In this document: positions 28,233-37,418 of the stretch, one piece after another
How positions within the stretch are numbered: position 1 is the stretch's first letter
Layout of the letters: each line of letters opens with the position of its first letter
Assembly: GCA_024637195.1 (NCBI GenBank)
Contig: JAGXFN010000004.1
Location: 1-64,000 of the forward strand
Origin: Arcobacter sp.
GTDB taxonomy: Bacteria; Campylobacterota; Campylobacteria; Campylobacterales; Sulfurimonadaceae
DNA: 64,000 bases
Reading direction: 5' to 3'
Made by a program: the position numbers and the translations under genes
Notes under the pieces: generated by a model
What the model was told of the DNA's origin: nothing
Databases searched by the model: none
The model's input: the letters and a program-made list of their open reading frames with translations, nothing else

Positions 28233-29474
28233 TTAGCCTTGTGCCGCGTGCAGGAAGTCCTTGATGATATCTTGGGGATTTTCAAGACCGATCGAAACAC
28301 GAATCAGTCCGGGCGTGATGCCTAGGAACTTTTTCTGCTCCTCATTAAAATCGCTGTAGATCGTCGAGCCCATATGCAAGGCCAGGGTTCTACTGTCGCC
28401 GATGTTGGCCGTGATGATAGGCAGTGTCGTCTTATCCAAAAAGGCAAAAGCCTTCTCTTTTGAGCCCATGTCTATCGTCAGAAGCGTTCCGCATCCCAGA
28501 GAAAAGTCATTGAGATAACGCTGATGGTGCGGGTGCGCCTGCAAACAGGGATGGTTGATTTCCAGCCCGGCCTGATCAAGCGCTATAGCAACTTTTTCTA
28601 CACTGCTGACAATCCTGTCCATACGCAAAGGAAGGGTCTCCATCCCCAGCATCGTCAGGTAGGAGGAGAAGGCGCTCGCGCTCATACCGAAGTCGCGCAT
28701 TGCACGTTTTTTGGCATTGGGGATCAAGGCCATCTTCCCCATCTTGCTGATGAACTTATGGATATCTTTATAGCGCCCGCTTTTGAATTTTTCTTCGCCC
28801 TCAAGCGCTATGGCACGGAAAACAGCCGCCCCGCCCAAGGCTGAAGCATTGCCGCAGATGATCTTCGTCGTGGAGTAGACAACGATGTCCGCGCCCAACT
28901 CAAGCGGTTTGATGCTCATCGGTGTGATCGTGTTGTCCACCATCAAGACGACGCCGTGTTTAGTCGCGATACTTGCTATGGCTTTGATGTCGGGCAGGCG
29001 CATGTTGGGATTGCCCACGCTCTCCAGGAAAATGATCTTCGTCTTGTCAGTGATGGCCGCCTCGATTTCCTCGAGCTCGTCTACATCATAAAACGAAGTA
29101 CGGATACCAAAACGCGAAAGTGTCTCCGTGAAAAAGCCGTAGGTCCCGCCGAAAAGACCGCCGATACTGATGATCTCATCGCCTGAAGAGACGATGGACA
29201 TAACGGCCAGCGTCGTTGCAGCCATGCCCGAACTCGTGCAAACCGCACCTATCCCGCCGTCCATTTTCGCCAAAATATTCTCAAGTTTTGCCGTTGTCGG
29301 GTTGCCTACGCGTGAGTAGAGCGGCTTTTTGATCGAACCGTCGAAAATACCCTCACCCGTTGCGCTGTCACCGTAGCCAAAAGAGGCAGATTGGGTGATA
29401 ACAGGCGATACCGCACCCTCTTTTGCACCGATCTCCTGCACAAAATAGGTAGAAAACTCTTCAAACTTTTCCAT
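28233..29474 (-). CDS. O-acetylhomoserine sulfhydrylase-like PLP enzyme
   Basis: Cys/Met-metabolism PLP enzyme of 413 residues. Seen: YSRVGNPTTAKLE (phosphate/substrate contacts), SSGMAATTLA, and the PLP lysine Lys204 in VVYSTTKIICGN. In this subgroup the usual STTKYxxGH is altered to STTKIICGN. It lacks the long insertion of classic MetY but is close to O-acetylhomoserine aminocarboxypropyltransferases; cystathionine gamma-synthase or methionine gamma-lyase are alternatives. It would fix sulfide into homocysteine for methionine. It is divergent from bioD, with only 52 bases between starts. Confidence 0.8.
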   Translation of the reverse strand: MEKFEEFSTYFVQEIGAKEGAVSPVITQSASFGYGDSATGEGIFDGSIKKPLYSRVGNPTTAKLENILAKMDGGIGAVCTSSGMAATTLAVMSIVSSGDEIISIGGLFGGTYGFFTETLSRFGIRTSFYDVDELEEIEAAITDKTKIIFLESVGNPNMRLPDIKAIASIATKHGVVLMVDNTITPMSIKPLELGADIVVYSTTKIICGNASALGGAAVFRAIALEGEEKFKSGRYKDIHKFISKMGKMALIPNAKKRAMRDFGMSASAFSSYLTMLGMETLPLRMDRIVSSVEKVAIALDQAGLEINHPCLQAHPHHQRYLNDFSLGCGTLLTIDMGSKEKAFAFLDKTTLPIITANIGDSRTLALHMGSTIYSDFNEEQKKFLGITPGLIRVSIGLENPQDIIKDFLHAAQG

Positions 29475-29526
29475 TTTTTTCCATTTCTAAGGTTATAATA
29501 ACGAAATTATATCGAAAGAATCCTGC

Positions 29527-30153
29527 ATGGCGAAACGCATCTTTATCACCGCAACCAACACTAATGTCGGCAAGACCTACGCCACCGCGCTGCTCCTTAA
29601 AGAGTTCGCCGCACAGGGCTTTCGTGTGGGTGTTTTCAAGCCTATCGAGACGGGGGTGCAAAGCACGCCTTCTGACGGCAAAAAACTTTTTGACCTGGCC
29701 AAAGAACTCAATCCAGAACTTCGCTGCCTTAGCCTTAAGACCATTGTCCCCTACCAGTTCAGACTCCCCGCTGCACCTTATGTTGCCAAAGAGAAACATT
29801 CAATTAACATAGATTTTTTGATTCATAAACTTGAAGAGATCGAAACCCACTGCGATCTCGTTCTGATCGAGGGTGCAGGCGGTCTGATGGTGCCGATTGA
29901 GGAGGATCTTTTCATGGTGGATCTTATCGCTGTATTTGAAGCCTCTGTGCTGCTTGTCTGCCCAAGCCGTCTAGGCGGCATCAACGACACCCTGCTCAGC
30001 CGTTACCTTCTTGAGAGTAAAAAGATCCCCTGCACTTGGGCCATCAACCTCTACGAAGACAGAGAAAGTTTTGAAAAAGTGAGTGCGCCTTTTTACAAAA
30101 AAGACTTTCTTAGCCTGCAAAACGACATAAAAACCATAGCAAATAAGCTATAA
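29527..30153 (+). CDS. bioD: Dethiobiotin synthetase
   Basis: Penultimate step of biotin synthesis: ATP-dependent ureido ring closure from diaminopelargonate. 208 residues; the P-loop variant ITATNTNVGKT (7-17) is diagnostic, followed by KPIETG and EGAGGLMVPI. First of three co-directional genes bioD-pyrB-pabB, which share no pathway except use of carbamate/folate-type chemistry. Other bio genes are not in the window. Confidence 0.95.
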   Translation: MAKRIFITATNTNVGKTYATALLLKEFAAQGFRVGVFKPIETGVQSTPSDGKKLFDLAKELNPELRCLSLKTIVPYQFRLPAAPYVAKEKHSINIDFLIHKLEEIETHCDLVLIEGAGGLMVPIEEDLFMVDLIAVFEASVLLVCPSRLGGINDTLLSRYLLESKKIPCTWAINLYEDRESFEKVSAPFYKKDFLSLQNDIKTIANKL

Positions 30154-30173
30154 TTGCGCTAATTTAAGGAGAA

Positions 30174-31049
30174 ATGATGCAGCATCTAATCAAGACCAGC
30201 GATTTTAGTAACGAAGAGATCCGGGTACTTTTTGCCGATGCCGCGCGTTTCAAACAGGGTCATGTAGTTCCGCTTTTGAAGAACAAGCTCATCATCACCC
30301 TTTTTTTTGAAAACTCCACCCGCACACGCAGCTCTTTTGAGGTCGCCGCTAAACGTCTGGGCGCACAAGTCGTGCATCTAGACGTTGCCAACAGCTCGAC
30401 AAAAAAGGGCGAGACCCTGACTGATACCGCGGCCAACCTCGATGCGATGGGCCCCAATGCGATCATCGTCCGCCACGCTAACTCGGGTGTGCCAAAGATC
30501 CTCTCGGAGTATACCAAGGCCTCCATCATCAATGCCGGAGACGGCGCACATGCCCATCCGACCCAGGCCCTGCTTGACCTCTTTACCCTGCAAGAGCACT
30601 TCGGCGATGTCAAAGACAAGTGCATTGCCATCGTCGGCGACATCAAAAACTCCCGCGTCGCCAACAGCAACATCGAGTTGCTTACACGTATGGGAATGCG
30701 GATCATCCTGGTCACCCCGCCACATTTTCTGCCGCCGACCACGCTTCGCCATACTCATCATCTCGAAGAGATCATTGATGAAGTCGATGCGATCATGAGC
30801 CTGCGCACCCAGACCGAGCGGCACGAGCACCCGACTTACGCTTCGCTAAAAGATTATGCCAGTGATTTTTGCATCACAGAAGAGCTTATCGGCGAGCGAA
30901 ACATCATCCTTCTTCACCCCGGACCGGTACACCGAAACATCGATATCGACGACGCTATGCTCGCAGATCAGCGCTGCAAGGTCCTGCAACAGGTAGAAAA
31001 TGGCGTCTATGTTCGCATGGCCGTCTTAAAAAAGTTGACCCTGGGGTGA
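30174..31049 (+). CDS. pyrB: Aspartate carbamoyltransferase catalytic subunit
   Basis: Commits carbamoyl phosphate and aspartate to pyrimidine synthesis. 291 residues; carbamoyl-phosphate site STRTRSSFE (48-56), HPTQALLD, and the C-terminal [12 protein letters not shown]. No regulatory pyrI is visible, so it is a PyrB-only type. AAGGAGAA precedes tandem ATGs (30174, 30177). The TGA stop overlaps the next start (TGATG), coupling pabB. Confidence 0.97.
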   Translation: MMQHLIKTSDFSNEEIRVLFADAARFKQGHVVPLLKNKLIITLFFENSTRTRSSFEVAAKRLGAQVVHLDVANSSTKKGETLTDTAANLDAMGPNAIIVRHANSGVPKILSEYTKASIINAGDGAHAHPTQALLDLFTLQEHFGDVKDKCIAIVGDIKNSRVANSNIELLTRMGMRIILVTPPHFLPPTTLRHTHHLEEIIDEVDAIMSLRTQTERHEHPTYASLKDYASDFCITEELIGERNIILLHPGPVHRNIDIDDAMLADQRCKVLQQVENGVYVRMAVLKKLTLG

Positions 31050-31978
31050 TGGAACGCCTCACCCGCCTCGCCTCTGCCAAGACCCCCTTTCTTTTTTATA
31101 CCAACTTTGATGCCACCCAAACCCGGCTCTATACTCTTGACGAACTGGCTGCTGAGGATATCGAGTTTGTCTTCGGCCATCATGACTTCACGCCGCATAC
31201 GCACCGTCTTAAGGCTTCTCCCCAAGATTTTGAGACCTACAAAAAAGGCTTTGACACCATCATCGAAAAGATCAGATCAGGCGAGACCTATCTTCTCAAC
31301 TACACCTGCGCAACGCCGATAAAGAGTGAACTTAGCCTCAAAGAGATCTATGCCTGCGCCAACGCCCCTTTCAAGCTCCGCGTCAAAGATGAGTTCGTCT
31401 GTTTTTCGCCCGAGCGCTTTATCCAGATAAAAAAGAACCGTATCTACACCTATCCGATGAAGGGCACGATAGATGCCTCACTCCATGATGCCAGAGCACG
31501 CATCCTTTCCAATGCCAAAGAGACGGCTGAGCATATCATGGTTGTCGACCTGCTTAGAAACGATCTCTCCATGGTGGCAAAAGAGGTGAGAGTAAAGCGT
31601 TTTCGCTACATCGACACGATCAAAGCGGGCAGCAAAGAGCTTCTTCAGGTCAGCTCAGAGATAGAAGGAAGACTAGAGGCAGATTGGCCGGAAAATTTGG
31701 GTGAGATTTTAAAGACCCTGCTACCTGCCGGCAGCATCAGCGGCACTCCGAAAAAACGCACCCTGGAGATCATCAAAGAGGTCGAGGGCTATGAGAGGGG
31801 ATTCTATTGCGGCGTTTTCGGCTACTTTGACGGTGAGAACTTCGACTCTGCCGTAATGGTCCGCTTTATCGAAAAAACAGCGGATGGACTGCGCTACAAA
31901 AGCGGCGGCGGGATTACGATAGAGAGTGATGCAAAAGAAGAATATCAAGAGATGCAGGACAAAATCTACATCCCCTAA
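31049..31978 (+). CDS. pabB: Aminodeoxychorismate synthase component I (PabB)
   Basis: Chorismate-binding enzyme for folate: aminates chorismate to 4-amino-4-deoxychorismate. At 309 residues it is the short form, lacking most of the N-terminal TrpE-like domain. Seen: GETYLLNYT, PMKGTID (catalytic Lys), ETAEHIMVVDLLRNDLS, LLPAGSISGTPKKRTLEII and the final SGGGITIESDAKEEYQE. The ATG at 31049 overlaps the pyrB stop; an open frame upstream is only pyrB read in another register. PabA and PabC partners are not seen. Confidence 0.93.
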   Translation: MERLTRLASAKTPFLFYTNFDATQTRLYTLDELAAEDIEFVFGHHDFTPHTHRLKASPQDFETYKKGFDTIIEKIRSGETYLLNYTCATPIKSELSLKEIYACANAPFKLRVKDEFVCFSPERFIQIKKNRIYTYPMKGTIDASLHDARARILSNAKETAEHIMVVDLLRNDLSMVAKEVRVKRFRYIDTIKAGSKELLQVSSEIEGRLEADWPENLGEILKTLLPAGSISGTPKKRTLEIIKEVEGYERGFYCGVFGYFDGENFDSAVMVRFIEKTADGLRYKSGGGITIESDAKEEYQEMQDKIYIP

Positions 31979-32119
31979 ACACCTTGTTCAAATAATCTGA
32001 TAACAATCAAAAAAATCTTAATTATTGTAACTATTATTGATAACATCCAAAAATAGAATGTATTAACGGCTACAATCTCGATAACTTTTACTTTTAAATA
32101 AACTTGCAAGGAATCTATA

Positions 32120-32503
32120 TTGGCATATCAGGAAAACTGGGAAAAAGAGGGCCTTTGCAGAGTATACAGCGGCGAAATCACATGTTCCGAGATCCTAAAT
32201 TCTAACATAGCCCTTCACGCCAACGCACGTTTTTATGAGATAAACTATGTCATTAACGACTTTTCCCAAGCCACCGGTTTCGAAGCCTCGCTTATGGAAC
32301 TAAAAGAGTGTATTGCTATCGACAATGCCGCCAGCAAAAGCAAGTCCGCGCTAAAAGTCGCTATCGTTGCGCAAATCGAACATCTCTTAACCTGTGCGCA
32401 TTTCTACACCTTAAAGATGGAAGAGTCTTCATTTGACTGCAAGATTTTCGATCAAACCGAAGAGGCCTACAACTGGCTCTGCGTCAAAGCTCCCTCTCTT
32501 TAA
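32120..32503 (+). CDS. Unrecognised 127-residue cytoplasmic protein
   Basis: Starts at TTG with AAGGA 8 bases upstream; no ATG is suitable. No signal peptide or membrane segment. The pattern (ENWEKEGLCRVYSGEITCSEILNSN near the N-terminus, mixed alpha/beta) is reminiscent of STAS/SpoIIAA-like folds, but I see no diagnostic motif. It has four cysteines. Its stop overlaps the stop region of the convergent helicase gene by four bases. Function not assigned. Confidence 0.65.
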   Translation: MAYQENWEKEGLCRVYSGEITCSEILNSNIALHANARFYEINYVINDFSQATGFEASLMELKECIAIDNAASKSKSALKVAIVAQIEHLLTCAHFYTLKMEESSFDCKIFDQTEEAYNWLCVKAPSL

Positions 32504-33816
32504 ATTACACTATTGAGATAAAACTCGATCGCATTGGGCGAAGCGTAAATAAAACGCTCTATCGGCCGATTTGTGTTCAAAAGTGTCAAACGCTGTGGCG
32601 ATATCGCCCGTGATAGCGCCACATAAAACTGCGAAGGGGCGAAGATCTCGTTCATGTCAATGACAAGATCAAGAAGACTCATCCCTTGGGACTTGTGGAT
32701 CGTGATCGCATAGGCAAGGCTCAGAGGGAACTGAAAAAGATCAAAACGGCTCATCTCCACCTCCTGTTTTTTTCCTTCGACCAGCATCTCTTTCCACTGC
32801 TTTTTGGAAAATCTCTCTTTTTCTACGCGCACAAGTTTACCGTTCTCTTTTAAGACGTGGATGCTGTTTTCAGCCTCATCTATACGTGCAACAACCCCTT
32901 TTTCACCATTGAAGTAGTTCCAGGAGTTGCGCATAAAAAGTACGGGTGCACCGACCTTGAGCTCCAGCACCAAAGGCAGACGCGAGTCGCTCAAAAAGCG
33001 CTCAACCTCATTCTCTTTGATATTTTTTTCATACTTTTCCACCGTCGTTTCAAAGCGGAAAATCTCGCCCTCAAGTTCGCAAAGCTCTTTGGCGTTATGC
33101 TTTTCGACGGAGACATTTTTTCCAAAGAGAAGGGTGTGGTTTTGCATATCGCGTGGCATAGGACGGATCAGCGAATGAACATACTCCATCACCTCTTCGT
33201 CCCTAAGCCCGTGTCTTATCTTGTCCAAAATATGGATAAATGCCTCGTCATTGCTTCGTTTTACCTCGGCAAGATTGAAGGTTTCAAAGGCAAAGCGCGC
33301 CCACGATTCTGACTCAAAGGCGTAGCCATAGATCCTTGAGACAGTTGCCCCGGGGTTGTTCATCTCATAATGGCGCTTGTCGGATTCGCGTATCACAGGA
33401 GGCAGCTGCAAAAAATCGCCGCTGATAAGAAGCTGCGCCTTTGACTCGGCCTGCAAAAGACGAAGGCGGATCATATCCATCACCCCTGAACTGACCATGG
33501 AGATCTCATCGATGATGATCAGATCGATCTGCTTGAGCAGTTTGGAAAGTTTTTTGTCGATGGCTATCTTGCCTGCACGCTCCAACTCCTGCGTATGTGA
33601 GCAGATCCCAAGCGCAAAAAAACTGTGCAGGGTCTGCCCTCCTATCAAAGAGGCCGCCATTCCCGTTGAAGCAAGTTTTGCGATCTTTCTGCCCTCTTGT
33701 TCATAACTGGCTATCAGCGCACGCAGGAGGAAACTCTTCCCTACCCCGGCACCTCCCGTGACAAATATATTTTTTCCCTCTTCGATGAGGGTCTTTAGCT
33801 GTTTTAAATGTTCCAA
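32500..33816 (-). CDS. PIF1-like ATP-dependent DNA helicase
   Basis: Superfamily 1B helicase, 438 residues. Walker A GGAGVGKSF (21-29), motif Ia TASTGMAA-like (LASTGMAASLIGG), Walker B LIIIDEISM (about 93-101), motif III ISGDFLQLPPV, and the C-terminal UvrD-like LAYAITIHKSQGMSLLDLV and YVALSRA. This is the PIF1/RecD2-like set. It may unwind G-quadruplexes or R-loops. Heads a run of minus-strand genes; the gene upstream (VWA protein) ends 8 bases before its start, so it may be co-transcribed with the MoxR cassette. Confidence 0.9.
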   Translation of the reverse strand: MEHLKQLKTLIEEGKNIFVTGGAGVGKSFLLRALIASYEQEGRKIAKLASTGMAASLIGGQTLHSFFALGICSHTQELERAGKIAIDKKLSKLLKQIDLIIIDEISMVSSGVMDMIRLRLLQAESKAQLLISGDFLQLPPVIRESDKRHYEMNNPGATVSRIYGYAFESESWARFAFETFNLAEVKRSNDEAFIHILDKIRHGLRDEEVMEYVHSLIRPMPRDMQNHTLLFGKNVSVEKHNAKELCELEGEIFRFETTVEKYEKNIKENEVERFLSDSRLPLVLELKVGAPVLFMRNSWNYFNGEKGVVARIDEAENSIHVLKENGKLVRVEKERFSKKQWKEMLVEGKKQEVEMSRFDLFQFPLSLAYAITIHKSQGMSLLDLVIDMNEIFAPSQFYVALSRAISPQRLTLLNTNRPIERFIYASPNAIEFYLNSVI

Positions 33817-33824
33817 AAGTCTCT

Positions 33825-34988
33825 CTATATCTCTATTTTTTTACCAAAAGGTATCTCGTCTTGCGAATTCGTCACCCAGACCGTCTCGATAAGAGGCTCC
33901 CTCTGCGGAAATCGGCCCTGAAGGTCAGTGAAGTAGAGCAGAAGCGAGGCATCAAAAAGATGCTCGTCGATATACTCGAACACGGGCCGAAAGTCTGTAC
34001 CCCCGCTCCCTTTCAGCTCATACTCCAGCTTATCCCCGCTGGAAAAGTGCTGATGCGACTGCACCTTGGCATCGCAGACGAGGAGGTCGATCTCAAAGGT
34101 CGAAAAACTCAGCAATATCGCCTCAAACTCCGCAATAAACTCTCCCAGCAAGTCCTTGTCTACCGACCCTGAGCTGTCAATGGCCACAACGATGCGCAGC
34201 ATATTTGAGCTCAGAGAGGGAAGATAGGTCCCCATATAAAGAAGTTTTTTCGACGGCGGCACCAGGGTGTAGTCATGATAGTAGTGCCTGTCAATGGCTC
34301 TATACAGCTCGCTTCGCCAGTCAACTCGACTCTCTTGATGCTCGTAAAAACGCTCCAACCCCAAAGGCAGCTCATCTTTGAACTTTTCGGCCGCCTCGTC
34401 TAGACTCTTTTTCCACGACTCCTCTTCTATCGCACGGTACTCGTTTTCCGTTTCGATCTTCGGGAGGGTCTTGTCCTGTTTCAGATCGGGATTTTGCGGC
34501 TTGCTCTCCTGATTTTGACGCTTATTCTCTTCGTTGAAGCCCGTGTCGTTTTCTTCGTTGCTGTCAAACTCTTCGTTTTTTATCTCATCTTTTAAGACCG
34601 CATAGATCTCTTCGGCATACATCCCCTCGAAACGCGGCTCATAGTTGATGCCCAGGGGCGCATCAAGGCCGTTTTCGACCAGCATTGCATTGATCGCATG
34701 GTCGGTTGCGAGCTGCCACAGCCAGGACATTCTTCCTTTTTTACGCTTATCATGGGCCAGGGCCGTATGCATCGCGGCGTTAGAGAGGGCAAAACCCAGT
34801 TCATCCATATCAAGTGTCTTTAGGTAGTCGTCATTGTACTCGAAGGTACTCCCGTCGCTTAAAAAAGCGTGGATATTGTCATTTTGTTTGAAGTCCAGAC
34901 GCGAGGCGAGATTTCCGAAATAAGGGTACTCGACCAGCAGTTTTGCCTTGGCCTGTGAGATCTTCTGCTCTACTTCATGCTCAGACAT
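33825..34988 (-). CDS. VWA-like/DUF2201 protein of the MoxR cassette
   Basis: 387 residues. The N-terminal half matches the DUF2201 putative metallopeptidase layout, but where HExxH is expected the sequence is NAAMH (about residues 70-74), so the zinc site is incomplete; DHAINAML follows normally. After a charged, Asn/Glu-rich linker (about 138-180) comes a von Willebrand A domain with an intact MIDAS motif, VAIDSSGS (about 268-275). MoxR ATPases typically act on VWA partners as metal-dependent chaperones. GTG 34991 is an alternative start. Ten bases after the ATPase gene. Confidence 0.85.
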   Translation of the reverse strand: MSEHEVEQKISQAKAKLLVEYPYFGNLASRLDFKQNDNIHAFLSDGSTFEYNDDYLKTLDMDELGFALSNAAMHTALAHDKRKKGRMSWLWQLATDHAINAMLVENGLDAPLGINYEPRFEGMYAEEIYAVLKDEIKNEEFDSNEENDTGFNEENKRQNQESKPQNPDLKQDKTLPKIETENEYRAIEEESWKKSLDEAAEKFKDELPLGLERFYEHQESRVDWRSELYRAIDRHYYHDYTLVPPSKKLLYMGTYLPSLSSNMLRIVVAIDSSGSVDKDLLGEFIAEFEAILLSFSTFEIDLLVCDAKVQSHQHFSSGDKLEYELKGSGGTDFRPVFEYIDEHLFDASLLLYFTDLQGRFPQREPLIETVWVTNSQDEIPFGKKIEI

Positions 34989-34997
34989 CACAAATGC

Positions 34998-35999
34998 TTA
35001 GGCCAAAAGATAGGCAAACTTGCGTACCCAGGCCGTAAAGGTATCGGAATGTTCCATAGAGACGCCGTTGCGCTGAAGATCTTGCACGATCATCACGGCA
35101 AATTCGCTCTGCAGCTCAAGCGTATAGCGCAGGAGATTCTCCAGTCTCTCATCTTGTGGATCTTTGAGTATCGAAGAGACCAGCACGGAACTGAGTGTGT
35201 AGAGAACCTCAGGCTCTTTTGGGTACTCACCTTCGCCTTTTTGCAAGATCGTTTCGATGTCGGGGAGTTTGTGCATCACCTTCGCAAAGGAGAGAAAGGC
35301 AATGGCCCGCTCTTTTCCGATCGCACCCGAGATGACATCGAGCATCAGGTTTTCATCCATTCCCGAGCCCAGTATCCCGTTGACGAACTCCCAGGAGCGC
35401 GGCGTCGCGAAACTCTTTTCCCCCAGCGTAGGATCAAAGGTAAAGAGGTCTTCGCTTTTGTACCCGATGTAGGCGATGATCCGCTCATCAATACCCGCGC
35501 GAAAAGCCCAGTCTCTCCAGTCGTTTGAATCCACTTCCATTTCCAGATGCACAAAGCGGTTTGCCAAAGGAGTCGGCATCCTGTAGACCACCCCGCGATC
35601 GCTCTCTCGGTTACCTGCGGCAATGATCGCCCAGCCTTCAGGAAGCACATACTCCCCGACCTGTCTGTCCAAAATAAGCTGATACGCAGAGGCCTGAACA
35701 GCAGGAGGCGCTGAGTTGAGTTCGTCCAAAAAGAGTATCCCCTCGCCCGATTTTGGCAAGAATGAAGGGGGTGCCCAGACGGAGTGGTGCTCGTGTTTGT
35801 CATAAAACGGGATTCCCTTGAGATCGGTAGGATCCATCAGCGAAAGACGAAGGTCGATAAACCTTAGCTCTTTAGCCAAGGAAAGCTGCTTGATAATGGA
35901 TGATTTTCCGATTCCCGGAGGTCCCCATAAAAATGTCGGTATTTTTGAGTCTATCAGTGCGCCAATCGCGCGTGTGAGTCTTGATGCTTTCATAACCAC
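34998..35999 (-). CDS. MoxR-type AAA+ ATPase
   Basis: 333 residues. Walker A WGPPGIGKSS (25-34), Walker B ILFLDELNSAP, sensor-1 IIAAGNRESD and arginine-finger region TPLANRFVHLEME are all visible. This is the MoxR/RavA-like AAA clade with helix-2 insert. It overlaps the repeat-protein gene by 10 bases and the VWA gene follows by 9, so the three proteins are made together. Likely role: remodelling or metal-cofactor loading of a client with the VWA partner; the client is unknown. Confidence 0.9.
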   Translation of the reverse strand: MVMKASRLTRAIGALIDSKIPTFLWGPPGIGKSSIIKQLSLAKELRFIDLRLSLMDPTDLKGIPFYDKHEHHSVWAPPSFLPKSGEGILFLDELNSAPPAVQASAYQLILDRQVGEYVLPEGWAIIAAGNRESDRGVVYRMPTPLANRFVHLEMEVDSNDWRDWAFRAGIDERIIAYIGYKSEDLFTFDPTLGEKSFATPRSWEFVNGILGSGMDENLMLDVISGAIGKERAIAFLSFAKVMHKLPDIETILQKGEGEYPKEPEVLYTLSSVLVSSILKDPQDERLENLLRYTLELQSEFAVMIVQDLQRNGVSMEHSDTFTAWVRKFAYLLA

Positions 36000-37345
36000 C
36001 CTATATTGTCGTTTTGAATATGTTTTCCGAAACTCTCGTTCTCTTTGACGTAGCGGTCATACCGTTTGTCCAGTTGTAGCTGGCACAAGATATCTACCGG
36101 TGTAGCCGTGTTTTTCGAGAGCGCAGTGAGTATCTCTTCCTCATCCGATAAGGAGAGCTCACGCAAGACCTCAGCCGGACTTGCCCTGTTTCCCGCGAGG
36201 GCACTGTGGGTCAGGCTCTGAGCATAGAGCGCATTCAAAATCTTTGTATCCACCCGTGTGTTTGAGGCCAGGACCTTAGCAATCATGTCGTCATGCATTG
36301 TATACAATCTTTCATAATCTTTCTCTTGCAGGGCAGGATTTGCGGCCAGCGCCAGCAGTGTCTTGTGCTCTTTGAGATCAAAGAGCCGCTCTATCATCTG
36401 TTCTGAGAGCGAAGGGTTAAGCGCCAAAGCATTCTGCTCTTTCTCAAGCAGCACCTCAAAGAGATCCTCGTCCAGAGCAATGTTCAGCGAAATATCGTGC
36501 GCATACTCACCGAGCATCTCTGTCGCGAGCGTATGCTCAAGAAAACTGTTTTTGGCCAGTGAGGCGGTCAGAAGCTCACTCTTGAGACTGAGCAGATGCT
36601 TCTGCACTGCAGCGCTCAGGTCATTTCGTGCGGCGATCTGTGCCTGGATCCTCTCAGGCGCGTATTTGACAAAGCGTTTGATCACAGAAGCAGATGTTTT
36701 GGGATGCAGGGCTATGGCCTGGAGTATCTTGTAGATGCCGTTCTCAATCGTTGTGTTCTGCAAGGCTTTTTTAATGGGTTCAAGGTTGCTTATCGTCTCC
36801 AAAAGGGCCGCATCTTCCGTCTGCATGACAAGATGCAGCAGGCCGGTCGTTGCGTACTGGACATTGTGGTTTTTTTCGATCTCTTTATAAAAACGCTTGA
36901 TCAAAGCCGCCGTAGTATCGCGGTTCTCGTCATTTTCAAAAAAACTCTCCCCTTTCCAGTCGTAAAGAGAAAGCAGGCGCAAGAAAAGCTCATCGGTGAT
37001 AAAATTGTTTTGTATGAAACCCAGAAGACGCGCTTGGTTGCCGCTAAGCTTGAGACTCATATGGAGCTTGGCCGAATCGATTTGTGCGCAGAGCGCTTTT
37101 TCGAGTTCTTCAAGCCCAATAAAAGGGGCCGCATCCGTCTTGTGCAGATCTTCCATCTCTTCTTGTTCGATAGGGTTGAGCATCCGCCCTTCGATAATAA
37201 GTTCTACCTCCTTGCTATAGCGCTGAACACAGTGGATCTTGTGATGTTCAAGTTGGGCCAAAAACTCGTTTTTTTCAAGTTCGCGGCTTTTGCCAAGAAG
37301 GAGGATTGTCTTGTCTTTAAGGGTTTCTAAATTCATGGGGGCCAT
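35990..37345 (-). CDS. BRCT-like/LRV alpha-solenoid protein
   Basis: 451 residues, first gene of the MoxR cassette. Residues about 8-60 (LKDKTILLLGKSRELEKNEFLAQLEHH) look like a BRCT-type fold. Residues about 200-430 contain imperfect repeats of about 23-25 residues with Leu/Ala-rich pattern and NP/NT turns (ALNPSLSEQMIERLF; LAANPALQEKDYERLY; LASNTRVDTKILNALY; LAGNRASPAEVLREL; LSKNTATPVDILCQL), as in leucine-rich repeat variants. It probably serves as a scaffold or client receptor for the ATPase. ATG 37336 is an alternative start. Fold assignments are by eye. Confidence 0.75.
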   Translation of the reverse strand: MAPMNLETLKDKTILLLGKSRELEKNEFLAQLEHHKIHCVQRYSKEVELIIEGRMLNPIEQEEMEDLHKTDAAPFIGLEELEKALCAQIDSAKLHMSLKLSGNQARLLGFIQNNFITDELFLRLLSLYDWKGESFFENDENRDTTAALIKRFYKEIEKNHNVQYATTGLLHLVMQTEDAALLETISNLEPIKKALQNTTIENGIYKILQAIALHPKTSASVIKRFVKYAPERIQAQIAARNDLSAAVQKHLLSLKSELLTASLAKNSFLEHTLATEMLGEYAHDISLNIALDEDLFEVLLEKEQNALALNPSLSEQMIERLFDLKEHKTLLALAANPALQEKDYERLYTMHDDMIAKVLASNTRVDTKILNALYAQSLTHSALAGNRASPAEVLRELSLSDEEEILTALSKNTATPVDILCQLQLDKRYDRYVKENESFGKHIQNDNIGWL

Positions 37346-37418
37346 TATAGCCCAAGAGTTTTCTCTTATTACTTATGCGGTGCCGCCGTTTTTATATTAA
37401 AGGATAGTTTTATAGCCT

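Noticed and set aside
30869..31048. An N-terminal extension of PabB
   Set aside because: It lies wholly within pyrB in another frame and has biased, non-homologous composition; ATG 31049 overlaps the pyrB stop as in coupled genes.
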